DNA from: Janthinobacterium sp. TB1-E2
Lineage (GTDB): Bacteria > Pseudomonadota > Gammaproteobacteria > Burkholderiales > Burkholderiaceae_D
Reading direction: 5' to 3'
DNA length: 64,000 bases
Assembly: GCF_036885605.1 (NCBI RefSeq)
Contig: NZ_CP142523.1
Span: forward strand, 62,001 to 126,000
Part shown: in pieces, positions 36,407-45,819 of the stretch
Layout: every line of letters begins with the position of its first letter
Position numbering within the stretch: the first letter of the stretch is position 1
Program-made: the position numbers and the translations under genes
The notes under the pieces: model-generated
Database searches by the model: none
Told to the model about the DNA's origin: nothing
The model's input: the letters and a program-made list of their open reading frames with translations, nothing else

Positions 36407-38467
36407 TTAGCCCTTCGGCGCGGCCAGCAAGGCCTTCATGCGCGCCAATCTCTCCTTGGGCGAAATCACTTCCGCCTCCGTCGGCACGGCGTCGCCCACG
36501 TCGAGTTCCATTTCCTTGATGAAGCGCGACGGGTCGCAATGGACTTGCTCGCCGGCACGCTTGCGCTTCTTGCACCACGTGATGTGCAAGGTGCGCTGGG
36601 CCCGCGTGATGCCCACGTACATCAGCCGCCGCTCTTCCTGGATGCGCGCGGCGATGGTTTCGGCCGGCGCGTCAGGGTCGCCCTTGTGCGGCAAGATGCC
36701 CTCTTCCACACCCACCAGAAACACGTGCGGAAACTCGAGACCTTTCGACGCGTGCAGGGTCGACATGCGCACGGCGTCCTGCTCCTCGTCCTTGCCCTCG
36801 AGCATGGTCATCAGGGCCACCATCTGCGTCAATTCCAGCACGTTCTTTTCTTCGCCGTCGCGGTCCTTGCCGCCCCGGCCCCGTTCCTTGAGCCAGTTGA
36901 CGAATTCCAGCACGTTCTGCCACTTGCTTTGCGCTTGGCGTTCCTCGAAAGCATCGTACAGATACGATTCGTAGTGGATTTCCTTCATCATGTCGTCCAG
37001 CACTTCGGCCGCGTTGTCGCCGCTGCCGGCCGCGCCGGGACGGCTGGCGCGCGATTCGAGGTCGTTGATGAAGTTGCAGAAGTCGCGCAGCGGCCCCAGC
37101 TGGCGGTCTGTCAGCTTGGCCTCGATGCCGCCTTTAAAAACGGCCTGGAACAGCGAGCACTGCCACTGCCCCGAAAACGCGCCCAGCACCTCCAGCGTCG
37201 ATTGCCCCACGCCACGGCGCGGCGTCGTCACGGCGCGGATGAAAGCCGGATCGTCGTCCTCGTTGGCCAGCAAACGCAGATAGCTGATGATGTCCTTGAT
37301 CTCGGCCTTGTCGAAGAAACTCTGGCCGCCCGAAATCGTGTACGGGATGCGTTCCTTGCGCAAACACTGCTCGATGATGCGCGCCTGGTGATTGCCGCGG
37401 TACAAAATCGCGTAGTCGGAAAATTTGTTCTTCCGCTCAAAATGGTCGGCCGAGATCATGATGGCGACCTGCTCCGCCTCCTGCTCGTCCGTCTGCATGC
37501 CCAGCACCTTGATCGGCTCACCCAGGCCGTGCTCGGACCACAGCGACTTTTCAAACAGTTTCGGGTTATTGCCGATGACGGCATTGGCCGCGTTGAGCAC
37601 GCGCATGGTGGAACGGTAATTCTGCTCCAGTTTGATCACGCGCAGATCGGGGAAATCCGTTTCCAGCGTCTTCAGGTTTTCCACGGTGGCGCCGCGCCAG
37701 GCATAAATCGCCTGGTCGTCGTCGCCCACGGCCGTAAACATCGGCTTCTTGCCGATGCCCGTCACCATCAGTTTCACCAGTTCGTACTGGCAGGTGTTCG
37801 TATCCTGGTATTCATCGACGAGCAGATAGCGCAGGCGGCGCTGCCACTTGTCGCGCACGGGGCCGTTGTTGCGGAACAGTTCCACCGGTAAACGGATCAG
37901 ATCGTCGAAATCGACGGCCTGGTAGGCGGACAAGGTCGCTACATAGCTGCGGTAGATGCGCGCCGCGTTGGCTTCGTCTTCATCCTTGGCTTGCGCCAGC
38001 GCCATGTCCGGATCGATCAGGCCATTTTTCCACAGGGACATGGCATTCTGGATGCCGCGAATGACCTGTTTATCGGTGGTAATGGCGAGGTCTTGCACGA
38101 GAGAAAAACAATCGTCGCTATCCATGATGGAAAAGCGGTCCTTCAAGCCCACGCCATTGGCTTCCTGACGCAGGATTTTCACACCCAGCGAGTGGAAAGT
38201 TGACACCGTCAACTGCTTGGCCTGGCGCGGCTGTTTTAATAACTTGGCGATACGTTCCTGCATTTCCAGCGCCGCCTTGTTGGTGAAGGTCAACGCGGCG
38301 ATGGTGCGCGGGTCATAGCCCCGGTCTTCGATCAGGTGGGCGATCTTTTGCGTGATCACGCGCGTCTTGCCCGAACCGGCGCCCGCCAGCACGAGGCAAG
38401 GGCCGTCGAGGTAGGTAACCGCTTCGCTTTGGGGCGCATTCAGACCGAACTGTGGTGCTTTGGACAT
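36407..38467 (-). CDS. rep: ATP-dependent DNA helicase Rep
   Basis: A 686-residue superfamily 1A 3'-5' helicase. Walker A GAGSGKT is near residue 28; then TFTNKAA, the VDEYQDTN box, the GDDDQAIYAWRGA motif III, and motif VI VGITRAQ in the C-terminal half. Length matches E. coli Rep (about 673) better than UvrD (about 720). It clears proteins ahead of replication forks. I chose ATG 38467 (MSKAPQFGLN); the frame is open upstream. Confidence 0.92.
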   Translation of the reverse strand: MSKAPQFGLNAPQSEAVTYLDGPCLVLAGAGSGKTRVITQKIAHLIEDRGYDPRTIAALTFTNKAALEMQERIAKLLKQPRQAKQLTVSTFHSLGVKILRQEANGVGLKDRFSIMDSDDCFSLVQDLAITTDKQVIRGIQNAMSLWKNGLIDPDMALAQAKDEDEANAARIYRSYVATLSAYQAVDFDDLIRLPVELFRNNGPVRDKWQRRLRYLLVDEYQDTNTCQYELVKLMVTGIGKKPMFTAVGDDDQAIYAWRGATVENLKTLETDFPDLRVIKLEQNYRSTMRVLNAANAVIGNNPKLFEKSLWSEHGLGEPIKVLGMQTDEQEAEQVAIMISADHFERKNKFSDYAILYRGNHQARIIEQCLRKERIPYTISGGQSFFDKAEIKDIISYLRLLANEDDDPAFIRAVTTPRRGVGQSTLEVLGAFSGQWQCSLFQAVFKGGIEAKLTDRQLGPLRDFCNFINDLESRASRPGAAGSGDNAAEVLDDMMKEIHYESYLYDAFEERQAQSKWQNVLEFVNWLKERGRGGKDRDGEEKNVLELTQMVALMTMLEGKDEEQDAVRMSTLHASKGLEFPHVFLVGVEEGILPHKGDPDAPAETIAARIQEERRLMYVGITRAQRTLHITWCKKRKRAGEQVHCDPSRFIKEMELDVGDAVPTEAEVISPKERLARMKALLAAPKG

Positions 38468-38676
38468 CAGGGTATTTCCGCAGGGAACAGCAGCCCATTG
38501 TAACAGCGTCGCGTGGGCTATTTGCATGGCGGACCCTGCCTGAAAAACAGGCATAGTCATTGATATATCGCCATATGCCGCCATCTTGGCCGATTCAATG
38601 CGTGCGGCGATGCCACGCCTGGAGTACCATTCCGCCTATATCGCCCGTGCGCGCCCACTTACCGAATGGCAGTCCC

Positions 38677-39162
38677 ATGAAATTTGAACACCTGATTGAA
38701 ATCAACGATCCCTTGAACCCGCTGATCGACACCTTGACACTGGAACAGGTCTGGCGCGGCCTCGTCTTGCGCGCCGAGTCGCCCAAGCTGTTCGTGCCGC
38801 ACCTCGACGAGTGCCAGATCAGCGAGCGCAGCGATGCCGGTTTCGCGCGCAGCCTGCGCTATGGCGAGCTGGTCATCAACGACAAGGTGGTGCTGATACC
38901 GCAACTGCAGGTGCGCTACGAAGTGCCGGCGCAACAGGATATCAGCGCGTCCTCGCTGGTGATGACCATCGAAATGCCCGATGAAGCGAGCATGTGGGTA
39001 CGCTTCCAGTACGACGACGGCCACGACGCGGCCACCGACGCGGCCAACGCCCTGTACGACGACTTCCGCCGCTCGGCCTACAAGGAGTCCGATATCGACA
39101 CGGTGCGCATCATGCGCGAACTGGCGCTCGAGGGACGGCTCGATGCAGGCTTGCTGAACTAA
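38677..39162 (+). CDS. SRPBCC/DUF1857 family protein
   Basis: A 161-residue protein starting MKFEHLIEIND with the conserved LEQVWRGLVLRAE and PKLFVPHLDECQI. The alpha/beta grip fold of this family binds hydrophobic ligands; a specific role is unknown. Its stop codon is separated by one base from the convergent HD-GYP gene. Confidence 0.84.
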   Translation: MKFEHLIEINDPLNPLIDTLTLEQVWRGLVLRAESPKLFVPHLDECQISERSDAGFARSLRYGELVINDKVVLIPQLQVRYEVPAQQDISASSLVMTIEMPDEASMWVRFQYDDGHDAATDAANALYDDFRRSAYKESDIDTVRIMRELALEGRLDAGLLN

Positions 39163-39163
39163 A

Positions 39164-40285
39164 TCAAACCCGCGCGCTGCGGCCCCACAACTGATCGGGG
39201 CGAAACTGGAGTCCCGCCTGCTCGGCGCTCAGCACTTCGCGAATCGCATGCAAGTCCACGCGCGTATCGCGCCGCAGCGGCACGTCCAGGCGTGCGCCAC
39301 GCGGGCCGACCAGCGACTGCACGTGCGGCGTGGTCGCATTCAAGCCCTTGCGCGTGACGACGCCGATTTCCCCATTGAGCAATTTGACGAAGGTGCCGAC
39401 CGGATAAATGCCCAGCTCGCGCACCAGCAGCGAGGCCAGCGGCGCATCAAGGGTGGCCTTGTCGGCCATCAGCATTTCGCGCAGGGCCACGTTCGGCAGC
39501 AAAGGCTGGCGGTAGCTGCGCTTCGATACGCGCGCGCAATAGCGGTCGGCCAGCATGATCAGGCGCGCGCCGATCCCGATCGCCTCGCCTTGCGTGCCCA
39601 GCGGATAGCCGCTGCCATCGATATTTTCATGGTGCTGCAGCACGGCCTGCAGCCAGACGGCATCCGTCACGCCAGCCGCGCGCAGCAAGTCGACACCGGC
39701 TTGCGGATGGGCGCGCAAATAGGCGCGTTCCTGCGCGTCCAGCGGCCCCGCCTTGTGCTGGAAATGGGCGTGGCGTTCCAGCATGCCCACATTCATGCTC
39801 AGCGCGGCCAGCACCACGCTGCGGATCACGCCGTCATCGAGTTTCAGGGCGCGCGCCAGCAAGGCCGTGATGACGGCCGTGTCGACGCTGTGGCGCACGG
39901 CAAAGTCGCCCGCGCCCTGGTTGTGCAGGATGCAGGCCAGCGCCACGTCGGCGTCCAGAACAACAGCCTCTTCCACTAGCTGCGCCAGCGCCGCGAGGGA
40001 TAAATGGCTGTCCTCCTGCCCGGCGGCAATGGCCGGCAAGACGAGGGCCAGGCCAGCCGTGACGAGGTTGAGCATGCGCAGGGCCGACGGTGCTTCCGTG
40101 GCCGTGCGCGGCACGTCGGCGCTGGTATCGGCGATGACGCCGCGCGCCAGCAACAATGCGATCTGGTTCTCGCTGCTGATGACATGGCCCAGCCTGGCCA
40201 GCAAGCCGCCCGTCTCGCTGTGCACGTCCCAAGGCAGGGCCACGCCCAGTGCGAGTTCTCCCGCATAAATGCGCCGAATTTTCAC
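39164..40285 (-). CDS. HD-GYP protein lacking the HD dyad
   Basis: A 373-residue protein. The N-terminal domain (about 1-120) is unassigned. The C-terminal HD-GYP domain keeps RHSVDTAVI, HPQAG, HHENIDGSGYP, and MLADRYCAR. But the metal-binding HD of the LLHDIGK motif is replaced by SM (ALSMNVGM), so c-di-GMP hydrolysis is doubtful. Such degenerate members usually bind partners or ligands. It is convergent with the DUF1857 gene. Confidence 0.86.
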   Translation of the reverse strand: MKIRRIYAGELALGVALPWDVHSETGGLLARLGHVISSENQIALLLARGVIADTSADVPRTATEAPSALRMLNLVTAGLALVLPAIAAGQEDSHLSLAALAQLVEEAVVLDADVALACILHNQGAGDFAVRHSVDTAVITALLARALKLDDGVIRSVVLAALSMNVGMLERHAHFQHKAGPLDAQERAYLRAHPQAGVDLLRAAGVTDAVWLQAVLQHHENIDGSGYPLGTQGEAIGIGARLIMLADRYCARVSKRSYRQPLLPNVALREMLMADKATLDAPLASLLVRELGIYPVGTFVKLLNGEIGVVTRKGLNATTPHVQSLVGPRGARLDVPLRRDTRVDLHAIREVLSAEQAGLQFRPDQLWGRSARV

Positions 40286-40451
40286 ATCGTCTCCGTGTCA
40301 TCGCCAGCCGCTCCCCTTTTTACCATTGCGGCATGGGCGGCATATACCAATTGAAATGTTTTTTGCTTTTAATCAATATTTCAATGTGGAAGCGATGATC
40401 GCGCAATCATGTGAGCTTGTCTACAAAATTATGTAAATCATAAAGTTGCAC

Positions 40452-41912
40452 TCAAGGTCCGGGAGTGCAATCGGCGCAGCCGGGCGCGTGTTCCGGGTCT
40501 TTTTCCAGGTGCAGCGCCAGTTCACGCAAGGCCGTGCGCACGCCTTCCTCGATGACGGGGTGATAGAACGGCATCTCGAGCATGACCGGCACCGTCAGCT
40601 GGGCCTGGCAAGCCCAGGCCAACAGATGACCCAGGTGTTCCGCCCTTGGGCCGATCAGCTCGGCGCCGAGAAAGCGCTTGCTGCCGAATTCCGCATACAC
40701 GCGCAGCAAGCCCTGGTTTTGCAGCATCACGCGACTGCGGCCCTGGTTGCCGAACGACACGGCGCCGACGGCAAAGCGGCCCGCGTGGCTCACGCACAAT
40801 TGCTGGTACGTGGCACCCAAGGTGGCGATCTGCGGTTCCGTGAAGGCGATCGTCAACGGCGTGCGGCGCAAGCCCGGCTTCACATTGGGAAAGTGCGCCG
40901 CGTTGTCGCCCGCGATGCGGCCCTCGTCGGCCGCTTCGGGCAGCAACGGTAGTTCGTTGTCGGCGTCGCCAGCGATGAAGATGGCGCTCTTACCGCACTG
41001 CATGGTGTGCCGGTCATGCAGGGGAATGCCGTGACGGTCGAGCTCGATTTGCGCCGTTTCCAGGCCGATCTTGTCCACGTTCGGCGCGCGGCCGATGGCG
41101 GCCAGCACATACTCGAACTGCTCGGTTTTTTCCACGCCGGCGTCATCGCGACTGGTCAGCAGTATGCCGCTGCCGTCCGGCGTTTTTGCCATATGCGCGA
41201 CCTTGGTCATGAAACGGATATCGAGTTCGCGCGCCAGCACGGCGTCCGCCTCGCGCAACACCAGCGGGTCCGTCAGCTGCGCGACTTTATTGCCACGCGC
41301 GAACAAGGTCACGCGCACGCCCAAGCGTGCCAACGCCTGGCCCAGTTCCAGGCCGATGACGCCGCTGCCGACCACGGCCACCGAGCTGGGCAAATCCGTC
41401 CACTCGAACACGGCGTCGCTGGTGATGACACGCTCGCCCGCCGCCTGCCACTCGGGCGGCACGATGGGCGTGGAACCGGTGGCGATCACCACACTGGCGG
41501 CCTCGACGATCGTATGATCATCCACCTGCAGCTTGCCTGGGCCGATGAAGCGCGCATGGCCGCGCAGTTTTTCTTCCTCGGGAATCGCATTGACGCCGTC
41601 GAGCACGAAGCCGACAAAGCGGTCGCGTTCGCTACGCACCCTGGCCATCACTTGCCGGCCATCGATGCGCACGGGACCCGGATGCACGCCGAAAGCGGGC
41701 GCGGCAGCCACGGCATGGGCCGCCTCAGCCGCCGCGATCAGGAGTTTGCTGGGCATGCAGCCCACCCTGGCGCAGGTCGTGCCGTACGGTCCGCTTTCTA
41801 TCATCAGCACGCGCTTGTCCTGCATGCGCGCCGCCCTGTGCGCCGTCATGCCGGCCGTGCCGCTGCCGATCACGGCCACATCCACTTGTATCGTCTTCAT
41901 GGTGCTATCCAT
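40452..41912 (-). CDS. Dihydrolipoamide-dehydrogenase-like flavoprotein
   Basis: A 486-residue pyridine nucleotide-disulfide oxidoreductase. The FAD-binding GSGTAGM and redox pair CARVGC (TTCARVGCMPSK) are intact. The NAD-binding region has VGSGVIGLELG. The dimer-interface YHPVIEE carries the His-Glu active-site base pair. It is a stand-alone gene, not part of a 2-oxoacid dehydrogenase operon. It could serve dihydrolipoamide, glutathione-like or other disulfide substrates. The start may be ATG 41900. Confidence 0.85.
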   Translation of the reverse strand: MDSTMKTIQVDVAVIGSGTAGMTAHRAARMQDKRVLMIESGPYGTTCARVGCMPSKLLIAAAEAAHAVAAAPAFGVHPGPVRIDGRQVMARVRSERDRFVGFVLDGVNAIPEEEKLRGHARFIGPGKLQVDDHTIVEAASVVIATGSTPIVPPEWQAAGERVITSDAVFEWTDLPSSVAVVGSGVIGLELGQALARLGVRVTLFARGNKVAQLTDPLVLREADAVLARELDIRFMTKVAHMAKTPDGSGILLTSRDDAGVEKTEQFEYVLAAIGRAPNVDKIGLETAQIELDRHGIPLHDRHTMQCGKSAIFIAGDADNELPLLPEAADEGRIAGDNAAHFPNVKPGLRRTPLTIAFTEPQIATLGATYQQLCVSHAGRFAVGAVSFGNQGRSRVMLQNQGLLRVYAEFGSKRFLGAELIGPRAEHLGHLLAWACQAQLTVPVMLEMPFYHPVIEEGVRTALRELALHLEKDPEHAPGCADCTPGP

Positions 41913-42028
41913 CCACTGAGGTTGCTCACAGCGTTCGATACTACCCGTTTGCCGAAAATAAGGTTTTACTTTGCAGCAATATATGCATTAGTATAACTAA
42001 TCATTTTTAAAATTTATAAGCTGAGCTA

Positions 42029-42919
42029 ATGGGATCACTCGATTATCGCGCGCTGGCCGTGCTGGACGCCGTGGCCAGCCATGGCAGTTTCGACAAGGCC
42101 GCCCTGGCGCTGGGCATCACCCAGTCGGCCGTCTCGCAGCGGATCAAGGCGCTGGAAGACGCCAGCGGGCGATTGCTGATCATCCGTGGCCAGCCAGCCG
42201 TACCGACGGGCCTGGGCCAGCGCCTGATCGTGCATCACCGCAACGTCAAGCTGATGGAAGCGTCGCTCGACATCGACTTGGGCAACAGCGTCAGCATGCC
42301 GGAAATCGCCATCGCCATCGATGCCGACAGCCTGGCCACGTGGTTCCCCGACACCTTGTCCGCCCTGCTGGCGCCGCCGCGCTGCCAGCTCGACGTGCGC
42401 CTGGCCGACAGCGACAGCGCCTTGCAAATGGTGCGCGACGGCTCCGTGTTTGGCTGCGTGGCAGCCGAGTCCGGCACAGCGATCGACGCGGCGGCGGCCA
42501 CCAGCGTCACGCCGCTGGGTACCTTGCGCTATGTCTGCGTGGCCACGCCCGTGTTTGCCGGGCACTGGTTCGGCGATGGTTTTATTGCCGAGGCGGTGCA
42601 ACTGGCACCGGCCGTCGTAGGCCAGCACAGCTTGCTGGCGCGTTTCCTCGCTGAACAATTGAGCATGCGTGAACCATTCCCCCACCACACCTTGCCGGTG
42701 GAAGCGGCGCGCCGCGGCTGCGTCCAGGATGGCCTGGCCTACGGCCTGATGCCGCAGCGCCTGGCCGCGCCAGCGCTGGCGGCGGGCCGTCTCGTGGACC
42801 TGATGCCGGGCAGCACCCTGGACGTGGCACTGAGCTGGCATGCCTGGACCCTGGACACGCCGTTTACCAAGCTGCTGTCGGAACAGATCGTCAAGTCGGC
42901 CCGCAACTACCTGCAGTAA
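42029..42919 (+). CDS. LysR-family regulator, ArgP-like
   Basis: A 296-residue LysR-type regulator. The winged helix at the start (DKAALALGITQSAVSQRIKALE) is followed by a substrate-binding domain with ArgP-like features. ArgP in E. coli responds to lysine and arginine and controls lysine/arginine export and biosynthesis genes; the match here is by eye. It is divergent from the dehydrogenase-like gene across about 116 bp, where it may regulate both. Its stop abuts the priA stop. Confidence 0.85.
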   Translation: MGSLDYRALAVLDAVASHGSFDKAALALGITQSAVSQRIKALEDASGRLLIIRGQPAVPTGLGQRLIVHHRNVKLMEASLDIDLGNSVSMPEIAIAIDADSLATWFPDTLSALLAPPRCQLDVRLADSDSALQMVRDGSVFGCVAAESGTAIDAAAATSVTPLGTLRYVCVATPVFAGHWFGDGFIAEAVQLAPAVVGQHSLLARFLAEQLSMREPFPHHTLPVEAARRGCVQDGLAYGLMPQRLAAPALAAGRLVDLMPGSTLDVALSWHAWTLDTPFTKLLSEQIVKSARNYLQ

Positions 42920-44977
42920 TCAAATATCGAGCGGGTCCACTTCCAGCGACCATTTCACGCGCGTTTTCATGGCGCGCAGCTCGGCTAACCATTCCTTCAA
43001 GAACGCCTGCAGCGCGGGCCGCGAGGCGGACTCGAGCAGCAGCTGGGCGCGGTCCACGTTGTAGACGCGCGTCATGCTCATGGGAATCGGGTCATTGATG
43101 GTCACCTGCGGGTGTTCCATGCACTCTTTCGCCGCCTGCAGGAATTCGATGGCCGTGGCCAGCTCGGGCGCCTCGGCGCGCAGCAGGGCCTGGAACAGAT
43201 ACGGCGGCAGCGCCGCCTGCGCCCGCTCTTCCAGCAAGGTCGTGGCGAAATGGTCGTAATCGTGGTTGACGACGGCGTCGTACAGCGGATGGCGCGCATA
43301 GCGCGTCTGGATCAGCACTTCACTGACGCTGCCCCCTTCCGTCTGCGCGGCCCGCCCGGCCCGGCCCGCCACCTGCATCAATTGCGCGAACAGCCGTTCG
43401 CTGGCCCGGTAATCCTGCGAAAACAGGGCCGTGTCCGGATTCAAAATGCCGACCAGGGTCAGCTTTTTGAAATCGTGGCCCTTGGCCACCATCTGCGTGC
43501 CGATCAGAATATCGACTTCGCCCCGGTGCACGGTGTCGAACGCTTCCTGCGCGCTGCCTTTCTTGCGCGTGGAATCGGCGTCGATGCGCAAAATCCGCGC
43601 CTCGGGAAACAATTGCTGCAAGCCCTCTTCCACCCTTTGCGTACCGCGGCCCAGCGGCTGCAAGTCGACGTTGCCGCACGTGGGGCAATGGCGGGGGATG
43701 CGCAACTCCAGGCTGCAATGGTGGCAGCGCAAGCGATGTTCGGGCTTGTGCAGCACCATGAACGAGGTGCAGCGCGTGCAATTGCTGATCCAGCCGCACG
43801 ATTCGCAGCAGATGACGGGCGAATAGCCTCGCCGGTTCAGGAACAGCAGCGACTGCTCCCCGCGCTCCATGCGCAGTTTTAGTGCGGCTACCAGATGCGA
43901 AGTCAGGCCATCTTTCGGCTTGTCGCGCTCCATGTCCAGAATCTTGACGCGTGGCAACACCGCATTCCTGACGGCCCGCTCGCGCAATTCCAGCTTGCGG
44001 TAGCGCCCCGTCTGTGCGTGGTGCCAGCTTTCCAGCGAGGGCGTGGCCGAACCGAGCACGATGGGAATCTGCAATTGCCAGGCGCGCCACACGGCCAGGT
44101 CGCGCGCCGAATAGCGCAAGCCTTCCTGCTGCTTGTAGGAAGGATCGTGTTCCTCGTCGATGACGATGAGCTTGAGCTTCGGCAACGACGCCAGGATGGC
44201 CAGCCGCGTGCCAAGCACGATGCGCGCCTGGCCTTGGTGGGCGGCCAACCAGTGCAGCATGCGCTCGCCCTCGGACAGGCTGCTGTGCAAGGTAGCCAGC
44301 ATGACGCCGGGAAAGCGCGCACGGATATTGCCTTCCAGCTGGGGCGTGAGGTTAATTTCCGGCACCAGAATCAGGATTTGCGCATCGTCCTCGCGCGCCA
44401 GCACCTGGGCGCAGGCTTGCAGATACACTTCCGTCTTGCCGCTGCCCGTCACGCCGTACAGCAGGGTCGGCTTAAAACCCTGGGCGCCGCCGATGGCGTC
44501 TGCCGCTTCCTGCTGGGCGGGATTCAGGGCCGGCATGTTCAGCGGCGTGCCGTCGTGTGCGTCGGCCAACTTGCCCAGCTTCTTGATGGCGCGGTCCAGC
44601 GCCACGGTGGTGAGCACGCGCAAATTCTTCGGCAAACCGGGCAGCGCCACTTCGCCCAGCGGGCGCTGGTAGTAGTCGGCGGCAAAGGCGGCCAGCGCCA
44701 GCCACTGTTCCGACAGCGGCGCCAGCTGGCTGCGCACGGCCAGCACGTCCTTCAATTTCGCGGCGGGCACGTCGGTGCTGTCGGACACGCCGACGATCAA
44801 CCCCATCACTTCGCGCCGGCCGAACGGCACCAGCGCCAGCTGCCCCACTTGCGGCAGCGGTGCGGCAGCGTCCGCACCGGCATCGGCCGCCGCGTTCCAG
44901 CGGTAGTCGAACAGGGCGTTCAAGGGCGTGTCGAGCGCGATTTTCAGGATGCACGACGTCAAAATGCACTGCGACAT
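42920..44977 (-). CDS. priA: Primosomal protein N' (replication restart helicase)
   Basis: A 685-residue superfamily 2 helicase that reloads replication forks. The 3'-DNA-binding domain opens the protein. It has Walker A GVTGSGKTE, DEEHD box, RGAGRA-like motif VI (GRAGRA), and a cysteine-rich zinc module (CESCGWISNCTRC, CHHC, CPTC). I chose ATG 44977 (MSQCILTSCILK); the frame is open upstream to 45046. It lies just before the DnaA-box-rich spacer. Confidence 0.95.
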   Translation of the reverse strand: MSQCILTSCILKIALDTPLNALFDYRWNAAADAGADAAAPLPQVGQLALVPFGRREVMGLIVGVSDSTDVPAAKLKDVLAVRSQLAPLSEQWLALAAFAADYYQRPLGEVALPGLPKNLRVLTTVALDRAIKKLGKLADAHDGTPLNMPALNPAQQEAADAIGGAQGFKPTLLYGVTGSGKTEVYLQACAQVLAREDDAQILILVPEINLTPQLEGNIRARFPGVMLATLHSSLSEGERMLHWLAAHQGQARIVLGTRLAILASLPKLKLIVIDEEHDPSYKQQEGLRYSARDLAVWRAWQLQIPIVLGSATPSLESWHHAQTGRYRKLELRERAVRNAVLPRVKILDMERDKPKDGLTSHLVAALKLRMERGEQSLLFLNRRGYSPVICCESCGWISNCTRCTSFMVLHKPEHRLRCHHCSLELRIPRHCPTCGNVDLQPLGRGTQRVEEGLQQLFPEARILRIDADSTRKKGSAQEAFDTVHRGEVDILIGTQMVAKGHDFKKLTLVGILNPDTALFSQDYRASERLFAQLMQVAGRAGRAAQTEGGSVSEVLIQTRYARHPLYDAVVNHDYDHFATTLLEERAQAALPPYLFQALLRAEAPELATAIEFLQAAKECMEHPQVTINDPIPMSMTRVYNVDRAQLLLESASRPALQAFLKEWLAELRAMKTRVKWSLEVDPLDI

Positions 44978-45129
44978 GGAAGGTGGGCCTATCTCAATAA
45001 AAAAGCGCGCCGCAGGGTCGGTGGCGCGCGGGATGTCCGGCATCAAGCCAGCGGGCCATGATACTTGTTTCGTCCATCAAACACCTAACGGCAGGCAGGA
45101 CCGCGTGTCATCGTGCCTGAAGAAAATTC

Positions 45130-45138
45130 TGTGGATAA
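45130..45138 (-). promoter_or_regulatory. DnaA box 1 (perfect)
   Basis: TGTGGATAA, the reverse of TTATCCACA. A one-mismatch box (TGTGGACAA, 45142-45150) follows 3 bp later. Confidence 0.75.
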
Positions 45139-45293
45139 CTTTGTGGACAAAGCAAAATTAACTTTCAGAAAAATGTGGACAGAAAATTTCGATCGCCGTC
45201 AAGAGCGGCACGCAAGAAAAATTACCCTTTTAAAATCAATGGCTTAAAAATTGATGCCCGGGAAGCCATAAATCCACAGGGCATTTCCGCCGC

Positions 45294-45302
45294 TGTGCAT
45301 AA
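45294..45302 (-). promoter_or_regulatory. DnaA box 2 (perfect)
   Basis: TGTGCATAA, the reverse of TTATGCACA. Confidence 0.7.
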
Positions 45303-45526
45303 CTGAACCATTTGTAATGTATTTATACAGAAATCAGCACCGTTTTGATGCATGCGATCCGCAAAAATACGGGAGGAATGAAGCAAAGTTGACAATTGCC
45401 GGGCAAGCGTTCGTTTTTAGCTGACGAGCGGCGAAACATTGTTCAATTATCATGCACTGCAACATGCACTTCAGGTGAAACCTGAACATCGGCGCTAAGT
45501 ATCGGTTAACAAAATACTTTTCAATT

Positions 45527-45535
45527 TTATCCACA
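45527..45535 (+). promoter_or_regulatory. DnaA box 3 (perfect)
   Basis: TTATCCACA in the plus direction, with two one-mismatch boxes (45541-45549 and 45553-45561) just downstream. Confidence 0.75.
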
Positions 45536-45715
45536 GAATCTGTTGATAACTTTGTGGACAATGAAGGAATAAGGCAAGCGAACGAAAGAATAACCTTATC
45601 AATAGCAACAAAGTCCGCCGAACAATGGATTTTTTATGTCTTAATAATCAAGCACTTGCAGAGCATCCCCGGGCATGGCTTTTACGGTGCCTCTTATTTC
45701 CGCAGCAAAAAAAAT

Positions 45716-45724
45716 TGTGCATAA
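45716..45724 (-). promoter_or_regulatory. DnaA box 4 (perfect)
   Basis: TGTGCATAA, the reverse of TTATGCACA, 31 bp upstream of the hemE terminator stem on the plus strand. Confidence 0.7.
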
Positions 45725-45754
45725 GTCGGTATTTCTTGCTAAGGCGCAGCAAAG

Positions 45755-45789
45755 AAAAAGGCAGGCTTCCGCTGGAAAGCCTGCCTTTT
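45755..45789 (-). terminator. Terminator of hemE
   Basis: A long stem (AAAAGGCAGGCTT.CC with GGAAAGCCTGCCTTTT, one bulge) with a T-run on the minus strand lies about 30 bp past the stop. Confidence 0.85.
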
Positions 45790-45819
45790 CTTGCCCCTGA
45801 ACCAGGGGGAAGCGAATAC

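Larger units (their letters stand above)
44978..45819. other. AT-rich gene-free region with DnaA boxes between priA and hemE
   Basis: About 840 bp without a credible gene; the short ORFs in it lack homology and codon bias. The middle 700 bp are AT-rich relative to the surrounding genes. It holds four perfect DnaA boxes (TTATNCACA), listed separately, plus one-mismatch boxes near 45142, 45541 and 45553. A 22-bp element is repeated with one change at 45129-45150 and 45540-45561. It could be the replication origin, an origin-like region, a DnaA-titration site, or a DnaA-regulated promoter. dnaA itself is not in this window. Confidence 0.6.
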
